Notes: generated by a model from the sequence alone, not told the origin. A stretch of 64,000 nucleotides of DNA from Tectiglobus sp965223355 (GCA_965223355.1 CBDCWE010000003.1:3596001-3660000), one strand, 5' to 3'; positions 17,857 through 27,366 are shown, counted from the stretch's first letter. Numbers and translations are program-made.

Positions 17857-18435
17857 ATGGAAGCACGCGCAGCAGATGGCAATCGCATCCAGGGCCTGGC
17901 AGAGCTGATTGCCGCGCAGGCCGCCACCGGACCAGCACCGGTCGACAGCTGGAATCCGCCCTATCGCGGCGACATCGGACTGGCCATTCGCGCCGACGGG
18001 ACTTGGGTTTATCAGGGAAGCCCGATCACGCGCCAACGGCTGGTGCGATTGTTCGCGCGGGTCTTAAGGCGTGGTAACGACGGACGTCACTATCTTGTTA
18101 CGCCAACCGAAAGCGTCGATGTTGCCGTTGCCGATGCGCCGTTTCTCGCGGTCGAGATGGAGGTGCACGGCTCGGGTTGTGGCCAGCAGCTGATCTTTCG
18201 GACCAATGTCGATGACATTGTGCAATGCGGCCGCGACCATCCTTTGCGCTTCGAGCAACAAGCAGCAACCGGCGGTCTCAAGCCCTACCTGCGCGTGCGC
18301 GGCCGCCTCGATGCCCTCATAACGCGTGCCGTCTGTTACGACCTGTTCGAACTTGCGCAACCAGATCTTAACGACACGCAAACCCTCCACCTATGGAGCG
18401 GCGGCGTCCGGTTCGTCGTGGGCGCAAATCAGTGA
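17857..18435 (+). CDS. DUF1285 domain protein
   Basis: A 192-residue soluble protein matching DUF1285: WNPPYRGDIGLAIRADGTWVYQGSPITRQRLVRLFARVLRR and GRHYLVTPTESVDVAV are typical family sequence. The function is unknown; a structural relation to PH-like folds has been described for the family. In many alphaproteobacteria it is encoded next to moxR and followed by a NUDIX CoA pyrophosphatase and a CCA-adding enzyme. Here it is divergent from moxR (178 bp between starts) and no such genes follow; instead a family 1 repeat comes about 100 bp later. Confidence 0.88.
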   Translation: MEARAADGNRIQGLAELIAAQAATGPAPVDSWNPPYRGDIGLAIRADGTWVYQGSPITRQRLVRLFARVLRRGNDGRHYLVTPTESVDVAVADAPFLAVEMEVHGSGCGQQLIFRTNVDDIVQCGRDHPLRFEQQAATGGLKPYLRVRGRLDALITRAVCYDLFELAQPDLNDTQTLHLWSGGVRFVVGANQ

Positions 18436-18540
18436 CGACCTGACGCAGCGCGTGGCGCTGCCGGCAGGACTTGGCCGTCGGCATCGGGCCCGGCCGCGAA
18501 TATCCATCGCTCCTTCGGGCCCGGCCGTGATACAGACCAC

Positions 18541-18674
18541 TAGATCATCGTGCTTTAAGTTGGAACCGCCATTGCGGTTCCAACTTAAAGCACAAAGATG
18601 ATCGCCACTTTAGAGGCGAGCAACCTGCCTTTATTCGGGATCGTTCCGATTCCGAATAAAGGCAGGTTGCTCTA
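18541..18674 (+). repeat. Two-hairpin palindromic repeat, family 1 (full copy)
   Basis: A complete copy, 134 bp, TAGATCATC to TTGCTCTA. Hairpin 1 has loop CATT instead of TATT. It lies between the 3' ends of the DUF1285 gene and the convergent saccharopine-dehydrogenase-like gene. Confidence 0.92.
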
Positions 18675-18742
18675 AACGTATCAACACATGTACGAGGGGC
18701 AAATTCGTGTCGTAAGCCGACGCTGCGCGCCAACCGAGCCCG

Positions 18743-20464
18743 TTATGCCGGCAACGTCGCTTTAACCGTAACCGCCTCGAGATAGCCGCGATAGCCGACC
18801 AATTGCCCGAGCAGGGGCAGGCGAATGTCGACGCTGAAATTGAAGCGGCCCCGAGCATCGACGCACTCGAATGTCTCGCCGCCCGGCGCAAGGACGCGTG
18901 GCAGGGCAATGGCGAAGGCGCGCCAGCGCCGGACGACAAAATTCAACCGGTCATTTTCCCAGACCAGCGCCATGGCAAACGACAGCGGCCCAAAGCGTTC
19001 TTCGATAAGGCGCGCGCTGCGCCCGGCCCCGGCCGTCAGATGGCTCTTGAACCGGTGTTTGCCGAACTGACGTGTCCACACTTCGCCGGCATCATCGCCG
19101 GTGATGGTCACGGTTACAGGCGTGTCGTCGGTGGCCGGCGGGAAGCCGAACACTTGGGCGATCATCCAGCACAACGGATTGCGCCCGCGCGCGACCGAAG
19201 CCTGGCCTTTGAGCACCAGCCGAGAGCCCGGTTTGTGCACCGTTTGAATTGGCTCGGGCAGCCTGTCCCACGCTTCGCCAAGCACCTGCTGGAACAGCGG
19301 TTGCGGGTCGTGGCCCTCTGGTTCGGTATCATCACGCACGCCCTCATAAATCGTGCGATCCGCGAACACCCAACGATAGTCTTCCAGCTCCAGAGCGCGT
19401 GTTGCCGAACGTGCACCATCGGCCGGAGGGCTGCCCTCCAGGTGCTTGCGGATCACCGCCTCGATTGCCATCGACGGGATGTACGGGCCGTCATTGCCCT
19501 CGGCCAGGAGATGCCAGGATCGCCTGATCTTGCGCCCGTCGGCGCGCTGTCCGACGACGTCGACAAACATGCCGCCGCGATGTTCGCCCCATCTCAAGGT
19601 ATTGATCGTGCGATGGAAGAGCGGGGCGGCAAACGCCAGCGACGGCAGCAGCCTGAGACGCACGGCCCAGGTTAGCCAGATCAGTAAGCGGTGCAGGATC
19701 TCGGGCACCGGCCCGGCGCCGATCCAGATCGACCGCAGCTTGGGCCACGCGGCCGGCAACAGCCGCAGATCCGGGACATCGATCAGCGAGAACAGCGTGT
19801 TGTGCAGGGGCAGCCGGCCCGGCGGGGCAATCGTGTAGCGCATGGTCTCCGCCAGCCCGATGCCGGTCGACGGGCGGCCGTTGCGGGTCAGCGACACCGG
19901 CTTGCCGGCATAGCTTGCGATCGCCTTGACGACGTTGCGCCCGACGCCCGCGTAAGGTGACGGGGCGATGCCGCCGGTTATGGTCTCGAGCGCGACGCCG
20001 TCCCGTGTCAAATGGCGCACGACGGCGGCTGTGAGCACGGGAAAGCTGCTGACACCTGACAAGACGTAAACGCCCGCCGCCCGGGCATCCTCATCGAACG
20101 CGGCAACGCCGGCGACGAACGCGCTGGCGTCCGCGAGATCCAGATAGTGGCAACGCTGCCCAATCGCGGCGCGCACGATCGCATAGGGATCCGCGCGGTA
20201 GTTCTGAAACGGACCGCTGGCATCGACCACAATATCGGGCGCAAGCGCGCGGAGCTGGCTGTCGATATCCGCATCACGGTCGAACGGCGTTGCGATCAGT
20301 TCGGCCCGGCCCGCAATCGACCGGCACAACCGCTCGGCCTTTTGCCGGGAGCGGCCCGCGACCAGGATCGTCAGGCGCGGCTCGTCTGCAAGCAACTGCG
20401 CCAGGCGGCCGCCGAACACGCCATACCCACCAACGATCAGCAGGCGCAGGCGCTCCTCACTCAT
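18743..20464 (-). CDS. Saccharopine dehydrogenase-like NAD(P)-binding protein with DUF4166
   Basis: A 573-residue two-domain protein. Residues about 7-370 resemble the saccharopine dehydrogenase NADP-binding family: the Rossmann motif GGYGVFGGRLAQLL, then ILVAGRSRQKAERL and PDIVVDASGPFQNY. The C-terminal 190 residues are DUF4166 (LPEPIQTVHKPGSRLVLKG, VTVTITGDDAGEVWTRQFG, LSFAMALVWENDRLNFVVRR). The fused arrangement is found in several proteobacteria, but the substrate is unknown. It overlaps the upstream DCC-family gene by 4 bp, indicating translational coupling; the two are likely a functional pair. Confidence 0.88.
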   Translation of the reverse strand: MSEERLRLLIVGGYGVFGGRLAQLLADEPRLTILVAGRSRQKAERLCRSIAGRAELIATPFDRDADIDSQLRALAPDIVVDASGPFQNYRADPYAIVRAAIGQRCHYLDLADASAFVAGVAAFDEDARAAGVYVLSGVSSFPVLTAAVVRHLTRDGVALETITGGIAPSPYAGVGRNVVKAIASYAGKPVSLTRNGRPSTGIGLAETMRYTIAPPGRLPLHNTLFSLIDVPDLRLLPAAWPKLRSIWIGAGPVPEILHRLLIWLTWAVRLRLLPSLAFAAPLFHRTINTLRWGEHRGGMFVDVVGQRADGRKIRRSWHLLAEGNDGPYIPSMAIEAVIRKHLEGSPPADGARSATRALELEDYRWVFADRTIYEGVRDDTEPEGHDPQPLFQQVLGEAWDRLPEPIQTVHKPGSRLVLKGQASVARGRNPLCWMIAQVFGFPPATDDTPVTVTITGDDAGEVWTRQFGKHRFKSHLTAGAGRSARLIEERFGPLSFAMALVWENDRLNFVVRRWRAFAIALPRVLAPGGETFECVDARGRFNFSVDIRLPLLGQLVGYRGYLEAVTVKATLPA

Positions 20465-20922
20465 GACAAAAACCTTTCGCGGATTTCAGATGGCGGCAGG
20501 AAGCCCTGCGTTTGCCGTCCCAGCAGCCGGTAGCGGTTGCGGGCAACCCTATCATAGATCCAATCGCGACCGGGCCGCGGTATCACCCGAAAGATAGCGA
20601 ATACCGGCCACGGCCCATCGAGCAGTTCAAACGCGCGCAACGTGCCCGCCGATTTCGTAACGGCGCGGGCGTCGATCAACAGCAGATTGGTGTCATTGCG
20701 CTTGGGCGCGAGCCCGAAATCGCGGTAGAGCGCGGCGCCAAGCGCGGATTGGGCCGCCAACGGGCGAACGCGGCCGTCTTTGTCGTTGCCGATGACGAAC
20801 CGCGCCCACGCCGAACGGAAATTGCAATGGCCGTCGAACACGATGTGCGCTCGATCGTCGGCAGACGTCGGGACTGCCGGGTCATCGCGGTTACCGTAGG
20901 GTTGATTATCGGTGCCGGTCAT
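20461..20922 (-). CDS. DCC-family thiol-disulfide oxidoreductase-like protein (DUF393), degenerate motif
   Basis: A 153-residue thioredoxin-like protein of the DUF393/DCC family: IVFDGHCNFRSAWARFVI, PLAAQSALGAAL, NDTNLLLIDARAVTKSAGTLRAF and WIYDRVARNRYRLLGR follow the family layout. The family motif usually has two cysteines (DGxCxxC); here the second is arginine (GHCNFR), and the C-terminal cysteine often seen after the GR motif is also absent. Redox activity is therefore doubtful, or relies on a single cysteine. Translation is coupled to the saccharopine-dehydrogenase-like gene by a 4-bp overlap. Confidence 0.85.
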   Translation of the reverse strand: MTGTDNQPYGNRDDPAVPTSADDRAHIVFDGHCNFRSAWARFVIGNDKDGRVRPLAAQSALGAALYRDFGLAPKRNDTNLLLIDARAVTKSAGTLRAFELLDGPWPVFAIFRVIPRPGRDWIYDRVARNRYRLLGRQTQGFLPPSEIRERFLS

Positions 20923-20939
20923 TGCGCTGTGCTCACAAT

Positions 20940-21003
20940 GAGAATGGACTTCGCCGAGAACGGACTTCGCTGAGAGCCAACTGCGCTGAGAATGAACTCC
21001 GCT
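20940..21003. repeat. 16-bp tandem repeat, four units
   Basis: Four consecutive 16-bp units, consensus GAGAAYGGACTTCGCY, with the third unit the most divergent. It lies just upstream of the DCC-family gene start, within the divergent region before the protease gene, and could hold regulator sites. No known box is recognised. Confidence 0.8.
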
Positions 21004-21237
21004 CTCAACATGGTGTGCGGTTGCCCGAAATTAATGCTGAGGAATGCCGCAGACGCGGGCGTTCGATGACCGGTGTTGCGACATCGCGTTAAGACGATCA
21101 ACTCATCATCGATTTTCTACCAGGCTTGCACTGTGTTGATACACGACTTCATTCGGAGGCAAGACGATTGACGGCTTAACGGAGCTGAAACCAGTCTATC
21201 CTAGCTTTGCCGCATCCGATATTCAGTGAAGTGAGTA

Positions 21238-22071
21238 ATGGCTATGATCGGGTGGAAGACGGGCTATTGTTTTGTTCTCGTTGTGATGGTGGTATCAGGT
21301 CTGGTCTCCAACACTGCCGTAGCGTCAATTGCTGACAGCATCGATCTACGCATCGTAGATTTGAACGGGACTTTGACGGACGAGGACAGGCGCACGACCT
21401 TGGCTGCAGCCCGCGAGCAAATCCGCTTTCACTCGCGGCATTTCGCATTTAACCGCTCACTCACGCTTCGTGTCCGCTACTTCACGCAGCCACATCGCTA
21501 CCTCAACTGGCGCGATCGTACTTCGCGCTCTCGGTCGCCGGCTGGCTACTACAGCTCCCGCCTGGATGAGGCGACCGTAAATCATGGTAAGTATTATAGG
21601 AGTTTGGTCGTGCATGAGGTCCATCATCAAATCTTTGCCAAGCTAATGCGTCGTTCGCCGCGCTGGCTTGATGAGGGGTTGTCAGAGTTCTATCAGCGCG
21701 TGTTCTGGCGTGAGGGCCGGCCCTATGTGTACAGGAGCCGACCGGCCATGGCAGCGTTGCGAAAGTGGGACCGATACGGAGCCAGCCCCAGTGTTCGTGA
21801 GATCATAAGCATGCCGGCCAGGCAGTTTGCTGACCTGGAGTTCAACGGGGATTCAACGGTGAGGTACGTTTCTTGGGGGATCGTATACTTGATGATGACG
21901 TCAAGCGCCGGAAAAGAATTGTTGAGCAAAGCGATCGGCGAGCAGCTGCGTAACCCACGGCGGCGCAACCACCTGATCATGGACGACGTTTATCCGGGCG
22001 GGATCGACAATCTGGAACGGCGCTTGCGACGAGCCATCAACCGGCTGCCTCGTGCCATGTGGTTGCGCTGA
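21238..22071 (+). CDS. Secreted gluzincin-type zinc metalloprotease-like protein
   Basis: A 277-residue protein with an N-terminal signal peptide (hydrophobic stretch about 10-30, likely cleavage after AVA or AVAS). The zinc-site motif is HEVHH: His126, Glu127 and His130, with Glu146 in RWLDEGLSEF as likely third ligand, the spacing found in DUF1570/peptidase MA-like gluzincins. The protein should act in the periplasm or outside; its substrate is unknown. The ATG at 21238 has only a weak GAAGTGAG sequence upstream. It is a single gene with a wide upstream gap and is followed by hairpin repeats. Confidence 0.75.
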   Translation: MAMIGWKTGYCFVLVVMVVSGLVSNTAVASIADSIDLRIVDLNGTLTDEDRRTTLAAAREQIRFHSRHFAFNRSLTLRVRYFTQPHRYLNWRDRTSRSRSPAGYYSSRLDEATVNHGKYYRSLVVHEVHHQIFAKLMRRSPRWLDEGLSEFYQRVFWREGRPYVYRSRPAMAALRKWDRYGASPSVREIISMPARQFADLEFNGDSTVRYVSWGIVYLMMTSSAGKELLSKAIGEQLRNPRRRNHLIMDDVYPGGIDNLERRLRRAINRLPRAMWLR

Positions 22072-22213
22072 TCGGGAGGCAAGTCACAAGGCGGCAGTCC
22101 TCATTGCGAGCCCGATACCTGGTTGCCAGGCGGGAACTGCGTGGCCGTGGGCGTTCGTGGACGCCGACGCTTCCCAGTTTGATCCGGCGCCGGATCGGGC
22201 CCTAAACCCATAT

Positions 22214-22357
22214 CTGAGGTTTCCAAAGGGCAATGCCCTTTGGCGGGATCGGCAACGGCAGAGCCCTTAACTTATCGCCGCTGTGCGGCGATCCTTGAGG
22301 GGCTTGTCAGCCCCTCAAACACCCCGACCAGGGGCTGGCCCCTGGACCCCAAACTTG
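22214..22357 (-). repeat. Multi-hairpin repeat, family 2
   Basis: A chain of inverted repeats: CCAAAGGGCA/TGCCCTTTGG, a degenerate AGGGCTCT/AGCCCTTAA part, ATCGCCGC/GCGGCGAT, TGAGGGGCTTG/CAGCCCCTCA and CCAGGGGC/GCCCCTGG. The same order, read in either orientation, recurs at 28389, 29434, 31172, 36637 and 37906. Confidence 0.9.
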
Positions 22358-22457
22358 TTCGCAAATCAGCTGTTTTGGAATGATTTTCAGGAGGTCTTGA
22401 TGGTTCTGTTTGGTTTGATGATTGCAAGTTGAAGTGCCATCGGTCGCGCAAGTATGC

Positions 22458-22522
22458 TAGATCATCGTGCTTTAAGTTGGAACCGCTATTGCGGTTCCAA
22501 CTTAAAGCACAAAGTTGCTCTA
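22458..22522 (+). repeat. Family 1 repeat with internal deletion
   Basis: Contains TAGATCATCG and complete hairpin 1, then jumps directly to the terminal GTTGCTCTA, so hairpin 2 is missing. Both ends lie in CTAG. It sits 36 bp before the start of the RND adaptor gene. Confidence 0.88.
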
Positions 22523-22558
22523 GTGAACGGCGTTGGTCCGGTTGCGGGCGGGCCACCA

Positions 22559-23755
22559 ATGGGAACTCAACCGATGAAACCAGTGTCGACGCGTGTGCAG
22601 ATCGCCTGGCTTGCGGCCTGTTTGCTCGCGGCCGGCGGGCTGTGGTGGGCGCGGGATCACATTGGCGGGGCCATTGCCGGGCTCACCGGTGCGAAGCCGT
22701 CTGGCAAGCAGGGCGGCCGGCGTCGGGGCGGCGGCAAGCGCGCTGTTCCCGTGATCATCGCGCGCGCTGAGGCGGCCAGCAGTGATGAACGCGTTGCAGC
22801 CGTCGGCACCGCGCGCGCGCGCCGGTCGATTATGCTGCATGCCAAGTCCGATGGCGTCATCATGAGCCTGGCCTCGCGGCCCGGCGACAGGGTCAAGGCC
22901 GGCCAGACGATTTTCGCGCTCGACACAACCCAGGCGTCACTGGCCGTCAGGCTCGCTGAAAAGAAACTCGCCGATGCCCAACGCACCCTCGCGCGCCAAC
23001 AGCAGTTGTCGCGCCGCGGTGTTGCCTCCAAGGTCAAGGTCGATGACAGTCGCCTCGCCGTCGAGCGGGCCGAACTTGAGCTGCACCAAGCCCAGAAGTC
23101 CCTGCGCGACCTGACGATTGCCGCACCGTTTGACGGTGTCGTCGGCATGCCCAGCGTCGAGGTCGGCGACCGCGTGACGACTGCGACGGCGGTTGTGTCG
23201 CTCGATATGCGCCGCGATCTTCTGGTTGAGTTCCCGGTGCCGGAGCGCTATGCCACGCGCATTCGCACAGGACATGCGGTGACGGCATCGACGCCGGGAT
23301 TTGACGAGCGCCAGTTTGCCGGGCGCATCGCGTACATCGACAGCCGCATAGATCCGACATCGCGTACCGCCAAAGTCCGCGCCGTGTTCGCCAACCCGAA
23401 AGACATCCTGCGCCCCGGCATGTCGTTTGCCGTGGAGCTGTTGTTGAAGGGCAAGAGTTACGTTGCCGTTCCGGAACTATCGCTGCAGTGGCGCAAGGGC
23501 GAGAGCTACGTCTGGATCGTTCGTGACAAGGTCGCCAACAAGGTCCCAGTCCGCACCATCCAGCGCCAGAACAGCCGGGTGCTGATCGCAGGCGAGGTGC
23601 GCGACGGCGATCTTGTTGTCGTCGAGGGTGTTCAACGTCTGCGCCACGGGCGCAAGGTCCGGTTCGATCCGCCAGCGCCGGCCAACCAAGCACGCGAGAC
23701 GCGCCGCTCGGCGCGCCGCCGACCGCCGGCCGGCAGCCCGACCGCAACACGGTGA
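22559..23755 (+). CDS. Efflux RND transporter periplasmic adaptor subunit
   Basis: A 398-residue membrane fusion protein. After a single N-terminal membrane anchor (WLAACLLAAGGLWWA) come the family elements: the first lipoyl half (MLHAKSDGVIMSLASRPGDRV), a helical hairpin (about 125-175), the second lipoyl half (LTIAAPFDGVVGMPSVEVGD), the barrel domain and a basic proline-rich tail. It joins the inner-membrane RND pump to an outer-membrane channel; no channel gene is seen here. The ATG at 22559 is used, and 22574 is also possible; frame upstream of it is repeat sequence. Its stop is 7 bp before the permease start, so the two form an operon. Confidence 0.92.
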   Translation: MGTQPMKPVSTRVQIAWLAACLLAAGGLWWARDHIGGAIAGLTGAKPSGKQGGRRRGGGKRAVPVIIARAEAASSDERVAAVGTARARRSIMLHAKSDGVIMSLASRPGDRVKAGQTIFALDTTQASLAVRLAEKKLADAQRTLARQQQLSRRGVASKVKVDDSRLAVERAELELHQAQKSLRDLTIAAPFDGVVGMPSVEVGDRVTTATAVVSLDMRRDLLVEFPVPERYATRIRTGHAVTASTPGFDERQFAGRIAYIDSRIDPTSRTAKVRAVFANPKDILRPGMSFAVELLLKGKSYVAVPELSLQWRKGESYVWIVRDKVANKVPVRTIQRQNSRVLIAGEVRDGDLVVVEGVQRLRHGRKVRFDPPAPANQARETRRSARRRPPAGSPTATR

Positions 23756-23762
23756 AACGGCA

Positions 23763-26700
23763 ATGAGCGTTGCATCGGACCTGCCCGCCCTCAGCGTCCG
23801 CCGCCCCTATCTCGCGACGGTCCTCAACCTGTTGATCATCGTTGCCGGGCTTGGCGCGCTGTTTGGTGTCGAGGTTCGCGAGTTACCCAATGTCGACCGG
23901 CCGATCGTGTCGGTGCGCGCCAATTTCCCAGGCGGCTCGCCTGAGACCATTGATGCCGAGATCACCAGCCTGGTGGAGGGCGCTGTCGCCCGCGTCAACG
24001 GTGTTGTCGAAGTGCGCTCCTCAAGCGAGGAGAACAACTTCCGCATCCGCATTGTGTTTCGACCGTCCGTCGACCTCATCACCGCCGCCAACGACGTCCG
24101 CGAGGCGGTGAGCCGGGTGCAGCGCAAACTGCCTGCCGGGGTCGAGAACCTGGTGGTGATCAAGGCCGATGCCGACGCCCAGCCCGTGCTGCGCCTCGCT
24201 GCCTACTCGAATTCGTTATCGATCGAAGACGTCACCCGCAAGGTCGAAGACGAGATCGTGCCCGAGTTGACGGCGGTCAACGGCGTCGCCGACGTGACGC
24301 TGTTCGGCCGGCGAGAGCGCGTGCTGCGCGTCGTCGTCGACCCGATGCGGTTGGCCAGTTACAAACTGTCGGTCACCGACGTCGTGGCAGTTCTGAGGCG
24401 GGCGAACTTCGACATTCCCGCCGGCAGTTTCAAGTCGATCGAACAGGACGTGATTGTTCGCGCCGACGCGTCGGTTACAACCCCGAAGGCGGTCGAAGCC
24501 CTGATCATCCGCAACCCTGTCCGGATCCGCGACATTGGTCATGTGTTCTTTTCGCCGGCCGATTCGGAAAGCGTCGTGCGCCTGAACGGGCGCAACGTCA
24601 TCAGCCTCGGCATCATCCGCCGCGCGCAATCCAACACGGTGCAGATTTCACGCGATGTGGCCGACGTGGCCGCGCGCATGAACAAGCGCGTGAAAGGTGT
24701 GAAGCTCGAAATCACCGCCGATGACGCCGTCTTCATTCGCGGGGCGATCACCGAGGTCCTGGTCAGCCTCGGTCTGGCGGTGATGATTGTCGTCAGCGTG
24801 ATTGCGATCTTCATTGGCAACCTGCGCGCCGCCCTCATTCCCGCCGTTGCCATTCCCGTTGCCCTGATCGGCACCGTGGCCGCGATCTGGCTGCTCGGTT
24901 TTTCCCTCAACCTCATCACGCTGTTGGCGCTGGTGCTGGCGACGGGGCTGGTGGTCGATGATGCCATCGTCGTGCTCGAGAACATTCAACGCCTGGGTGG
25001 CGAGGGCGCCAAATCGCGGGCCGCGGCCGTGCTCGGCACAAAACAGGTGTTCTTCGCCGTCATCGCCACCACGGCAACGCTGATTTCCGTGTTCACGCCG
25101 ATTTCCTTCCTGCCCTCGACCGCCGGCCGCCTGTTTGGTGAGTTCGGTTTCGTGCTGTCCGTCGCGGTCTGCCTGTCATCGCTGGTGGCGCTGACGATGA
25201 TTCCGATGTTGGCATCGCGCCTTGGTCCAGCCCCGGCTCCGGAAAGCAACCGTGCAGTCTGGCCCGTTGCGCGGTTGGGCAACGGCCTCAGAGGCCTTTA
25301 CATCGCCGGGCTCGATCGCGTTCTGGCGGCGCCGCTGATCGTGGTCGGGGCCTGTGCCATAGCGATCGCGGTTGCGGCAATCGCCCACGGCACGCTCAAG
25401 GAGGAACTCGTCCCTGAAGAAGACCGCGGCCTGATCGCCCTGCGCATGCTGGGGCCCGACGGCATTAGCCTCGACTACATGGACCGCCAGGTCGAAAAGG
25501 CCGAAGAGATCGTGCGCCCGCTGATCGAGGACGGCACCGCCAAGAACCTGTTCTCGGTCACCGGTTGGTACGATATCAATCGCGGCTATATTGCAGCACC
25601 GCTCAAAGACTGGTCCGAGCGCACCGTCAGCGAAGGCGAGATCGCGCGCGCGTTGAACAGCAAGCTGGCCAAGATCCCGGGCGCCCGGGCCCGCGTGCGC
25701 CGGCGCAACAGTTTGAACTTGCGCAGCGCCGGCGGCGGCCTGCGCCTCGCGTTGACCGGCTCCAACTATGAAAACATTGCCGATGTCGCCGACAAGTTCG
25801 TGCAGGTCCTGGAGAAAGAGGCACCGCAAATCCGCAACCTGCGCGTGGAGTTTCGCGCCACGCAGCCGCAGCTGTCGATCAGCGTCGATCGCCGCCGCGC
25901 AACCGATCTCGGCGTCTCGGTCGACACCCTTGCAACGACGCTGAGGTCGCTGGTCGACACCGACGAAGTGGCCGAGTTGACCATCAATGACGATCGCGTC
26001 CCGATCATCCTGCAGGCGACCAACGGCGCCATCGATGACCCGGTCGACCTGCAGAACCTGTTCGTCACGTCGAGCCGCGGCAATCTGGTGCCGCTGTCGC
26101 AACTGGTCACGTTTCGCGAATATGCCGTCGCTGCCGAATTGGACCGCCATGGTCAGCGCCGCGCCGTTGAAATTTTTGCCGATCTCGCCGCCGGCTATTC
26201 GCTGCGCCAGGCGGTTGCGGCGGTTGAGAGTGCAGCAGGCAGGGCGTTGCCCGCAGGCATCGGCCTCCTGTTTCTCGATGAGGCGGCCGCGCTCAATGAA
26301 ACCTCCTCCGGTATCGCCATCACCTACCTGGTGGCGCTGGTCATCGTGTTTCTGGTGTTGGTGGCGCAGTTTGAAAGCATCACGAGTGCCCTCGTCGTCC
26401 TGCTCACCGTACCGTTCGGCATTTGCGCTGCGATCTTCGCGCTGGCACTGACCGGCACCTCGATCAACATCTACAGCCAGATCGGCGTCTTGATGCTGAT
26501 CGGCATCATGGCCAAGAACGCGATTCTGATGGTCGAGTTTGCCGATCAGTTGCGCGAACGCGGCGACAGCGTGCGGGCGGCGGCACGTCAAGCCTCGATC
26601 GTGCGGCTCCGGCCGATCACGATGACCATCGTGTCGACGGTTTTGGCCGGTTTGCCGTTGATCCTGGGCGGCGGTCCCGGCATCGAGGCCCGCGCCGCCA

Positions 26701-26873
26701 TCGGCTGGGTCATCTTTGGCGGCCTCGGCCTGGCGGCCTGCTTCACGCTGTTCCTGACGCCGGCGCTCTACATCCTGGTTGCCGGCTTCGTGAAGCCGCG
26801 CAACGAAGAGACCGCGCGGGTCCAGAGCGAGCTGGAGGATGCGCGCAGCGTCCTCGGCGAACCGGCGCAATAG
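23763..26873 (+). CDS. RND-family efflux permease
   Basis: A 1036-residue inner-membrane pump of the AcrB/MexF type with 12 predicted membrane helices and two large periplasmic loops. Characteristic parts: SVRRPYLATVLNLLIIVAGLG, YPN-like LPNVDRPIVSVRANFPGGSPETID, the helix-4 motif LATGLVVDDAIVVLENI with proton-relay aspartates, and GVLMLIGIMAKNAILMVEFAD near helix 10-11. It exports drugs or other amphiphiles by proton antiport together with the adaptor encoded just upstream. The start is the ATG at 23763; longer reading would overlap the adaptor gene. The TAG stop codon (26871-26873) is the first three bases of a family 1 repeat. Confidence 0.94.
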   Translation: MSVASDLPALSVRRPYLATVLNLLIIVAGLGALFGVEVRELPNVDRPIVSVRANFPGGSPETIDAEITSLVEGAVARVNGVVEVRSSSEENNFRIRIVFRPSVDLITAANDVREAVSRVQRKLPAGVENLVVIKADADAQPVLRLAAYSNSLSIEDVTRKVEDEIVPELTAVNGVADVTLFGRRERVLRVVVDPMRLASYKLSVTDVVAVLRRANFDIPAGSFKSIEQDVIVRADASVTTPKAVEALIIRNPVRIRDIGHVFFSPADSESVVRLNGRNVISLGIIRRAQSNTVQISRDVADVAARMNKRVKGVKLEITADDAVFIRGAITEVLVSLGLAVMIVVSVIAIFIGNLRAALIPAVAIPVALIGTVAAIWLLGFSLNLITLLALVLATGLVVDDAIVVLENIQRLGGEGAKSRAAAVLGTKQVFFAVIATTATLISVFTPISFLPSTAGRLFGEFGFVLSVAVCLSSLVALTMIPMLASRLGPAPAPESNRAVWPVARLGNGLRGLYIAGLDRVLAAPLIVVGACAIAIAVAAIAHGTLKEELVPEEDRGLIALRMLGPDGISLDYMDRQVEKAEEIVRPLIEDGTAKNLFSVTGWYDINRGYIAAPLKDWSERTVSEGEIARALNSKLAKIPGARARVRRRNSLNLRSAGGGLRLALTGSNYENIADVADKFVQVLEKEAPQIRNLRVEFRATQPQLSISVDRRRATDLGVSVDTLATTLRSLVDTDEVAELTINDDRVPIILQATNGAIDDPVDLQNLFVTSSRGNLVPLSQLVTFREYAVAAELDRHGQRRAVEIFADLAAGYSLRQAVAAVESAAGRALPAGIGLLFLDEAAALNETSSGIAITYLVALVIVFLVLVAQFESITSALVVLLTVPFGICAAIFALALTGTSINIYSQIGVLMLIGIMAKNAILMVEFADQLRERGDSVRAAARQASIVRLRPITMTIVSTVLAGLPLILGGGPGIEARAAIGWVIFGGLGLAACFTLFLTPALYILVAGFVKPRNEETARVQSELEDARSVLGEPAQ

Positions 26874-27004
26874 AGCAACCTGCCTTTATTCGGAATCGGA
26901 ACGATCCGGAATAAAGGCAGAAAGTTGCTCGCCTCCAAAGTGGCGATCATCGTGCTTTAAGTTGGAACCGCAATAGCGGTTCCAACTTAAAGCACGATGA
27001 TCTA
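26871..27004 (-). repeat. Two-hairpin palindromic repeat, family 1, supplying the stop codon of the RND permease
   Basis: Reverse-orientation full copy. Its opening TAG is the stop codon of the RND permease gene. The hairpin 1 arms are a perfect 27-bp palindrome starting GATCATCGTGC, without the extra TTT seen in other copies. One uncompensated change (CCGGAATAAAG) weakens hairpin 2. Confidence 0.92.
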
Positions 27005-27366
27005 GTGTCCAACGGGGCCGACGTGATCGTGCGCCCTCCGTGCCGGACTTATCCCGCCCCGGCTCTGAATTGGTGCATTTGACCGGAGCATGGAACCGAC
27101 TTGCAGTGGTAATCAGCCGCCGCCGGGTTTCACCGGTCGAGAATTCATTTGCCGCCGTTGCGCGCAGATGTCGGTTCGTGCCTGCGGTTCGACAACCGCA
27201 AATCCGGATATTTCGACCCGCGCCTGCGAAATCGGCTTGGCCGGCGGCAACAACTGCTGCCACAATGGAGATCGTGCGCCGGGTGCGCAAAGTTGCAGGG
27301 TGCGAGCGGCCCTGGTTGGCAAGTCGAAACGGAACTTGGAACAGCACGTTAGCAAGGACATTTGAA
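27005..27366. other. Gap upstream of the SDR gene
   Basis: About 360 bp with no supported gene. Open frames run through but resemble nothing. It presumably contains the SDR promoter. Confidence 0.5.

Larger units (their letters stand above)
22072..22558. other. Repeat-filled gap before the RND efflux genes
   Basis: About 490 bp with no gene. It holds one multi-hairpin family 2 repeat (22214-22357) and a deleted family 1 copy (22458-22522). The promoter of the RND genes must lie between or within these repeats. Confidence 0.6.

Noticed and set aside
25176..26870. A 564-codon open frame antisense to the RND permease
   Set aside because: It mirrors the permease codon structure in high-GC DNA, has low-complexity Asp/Gln/Arg-rich translation, no ribosome binding site and no family resemblance.
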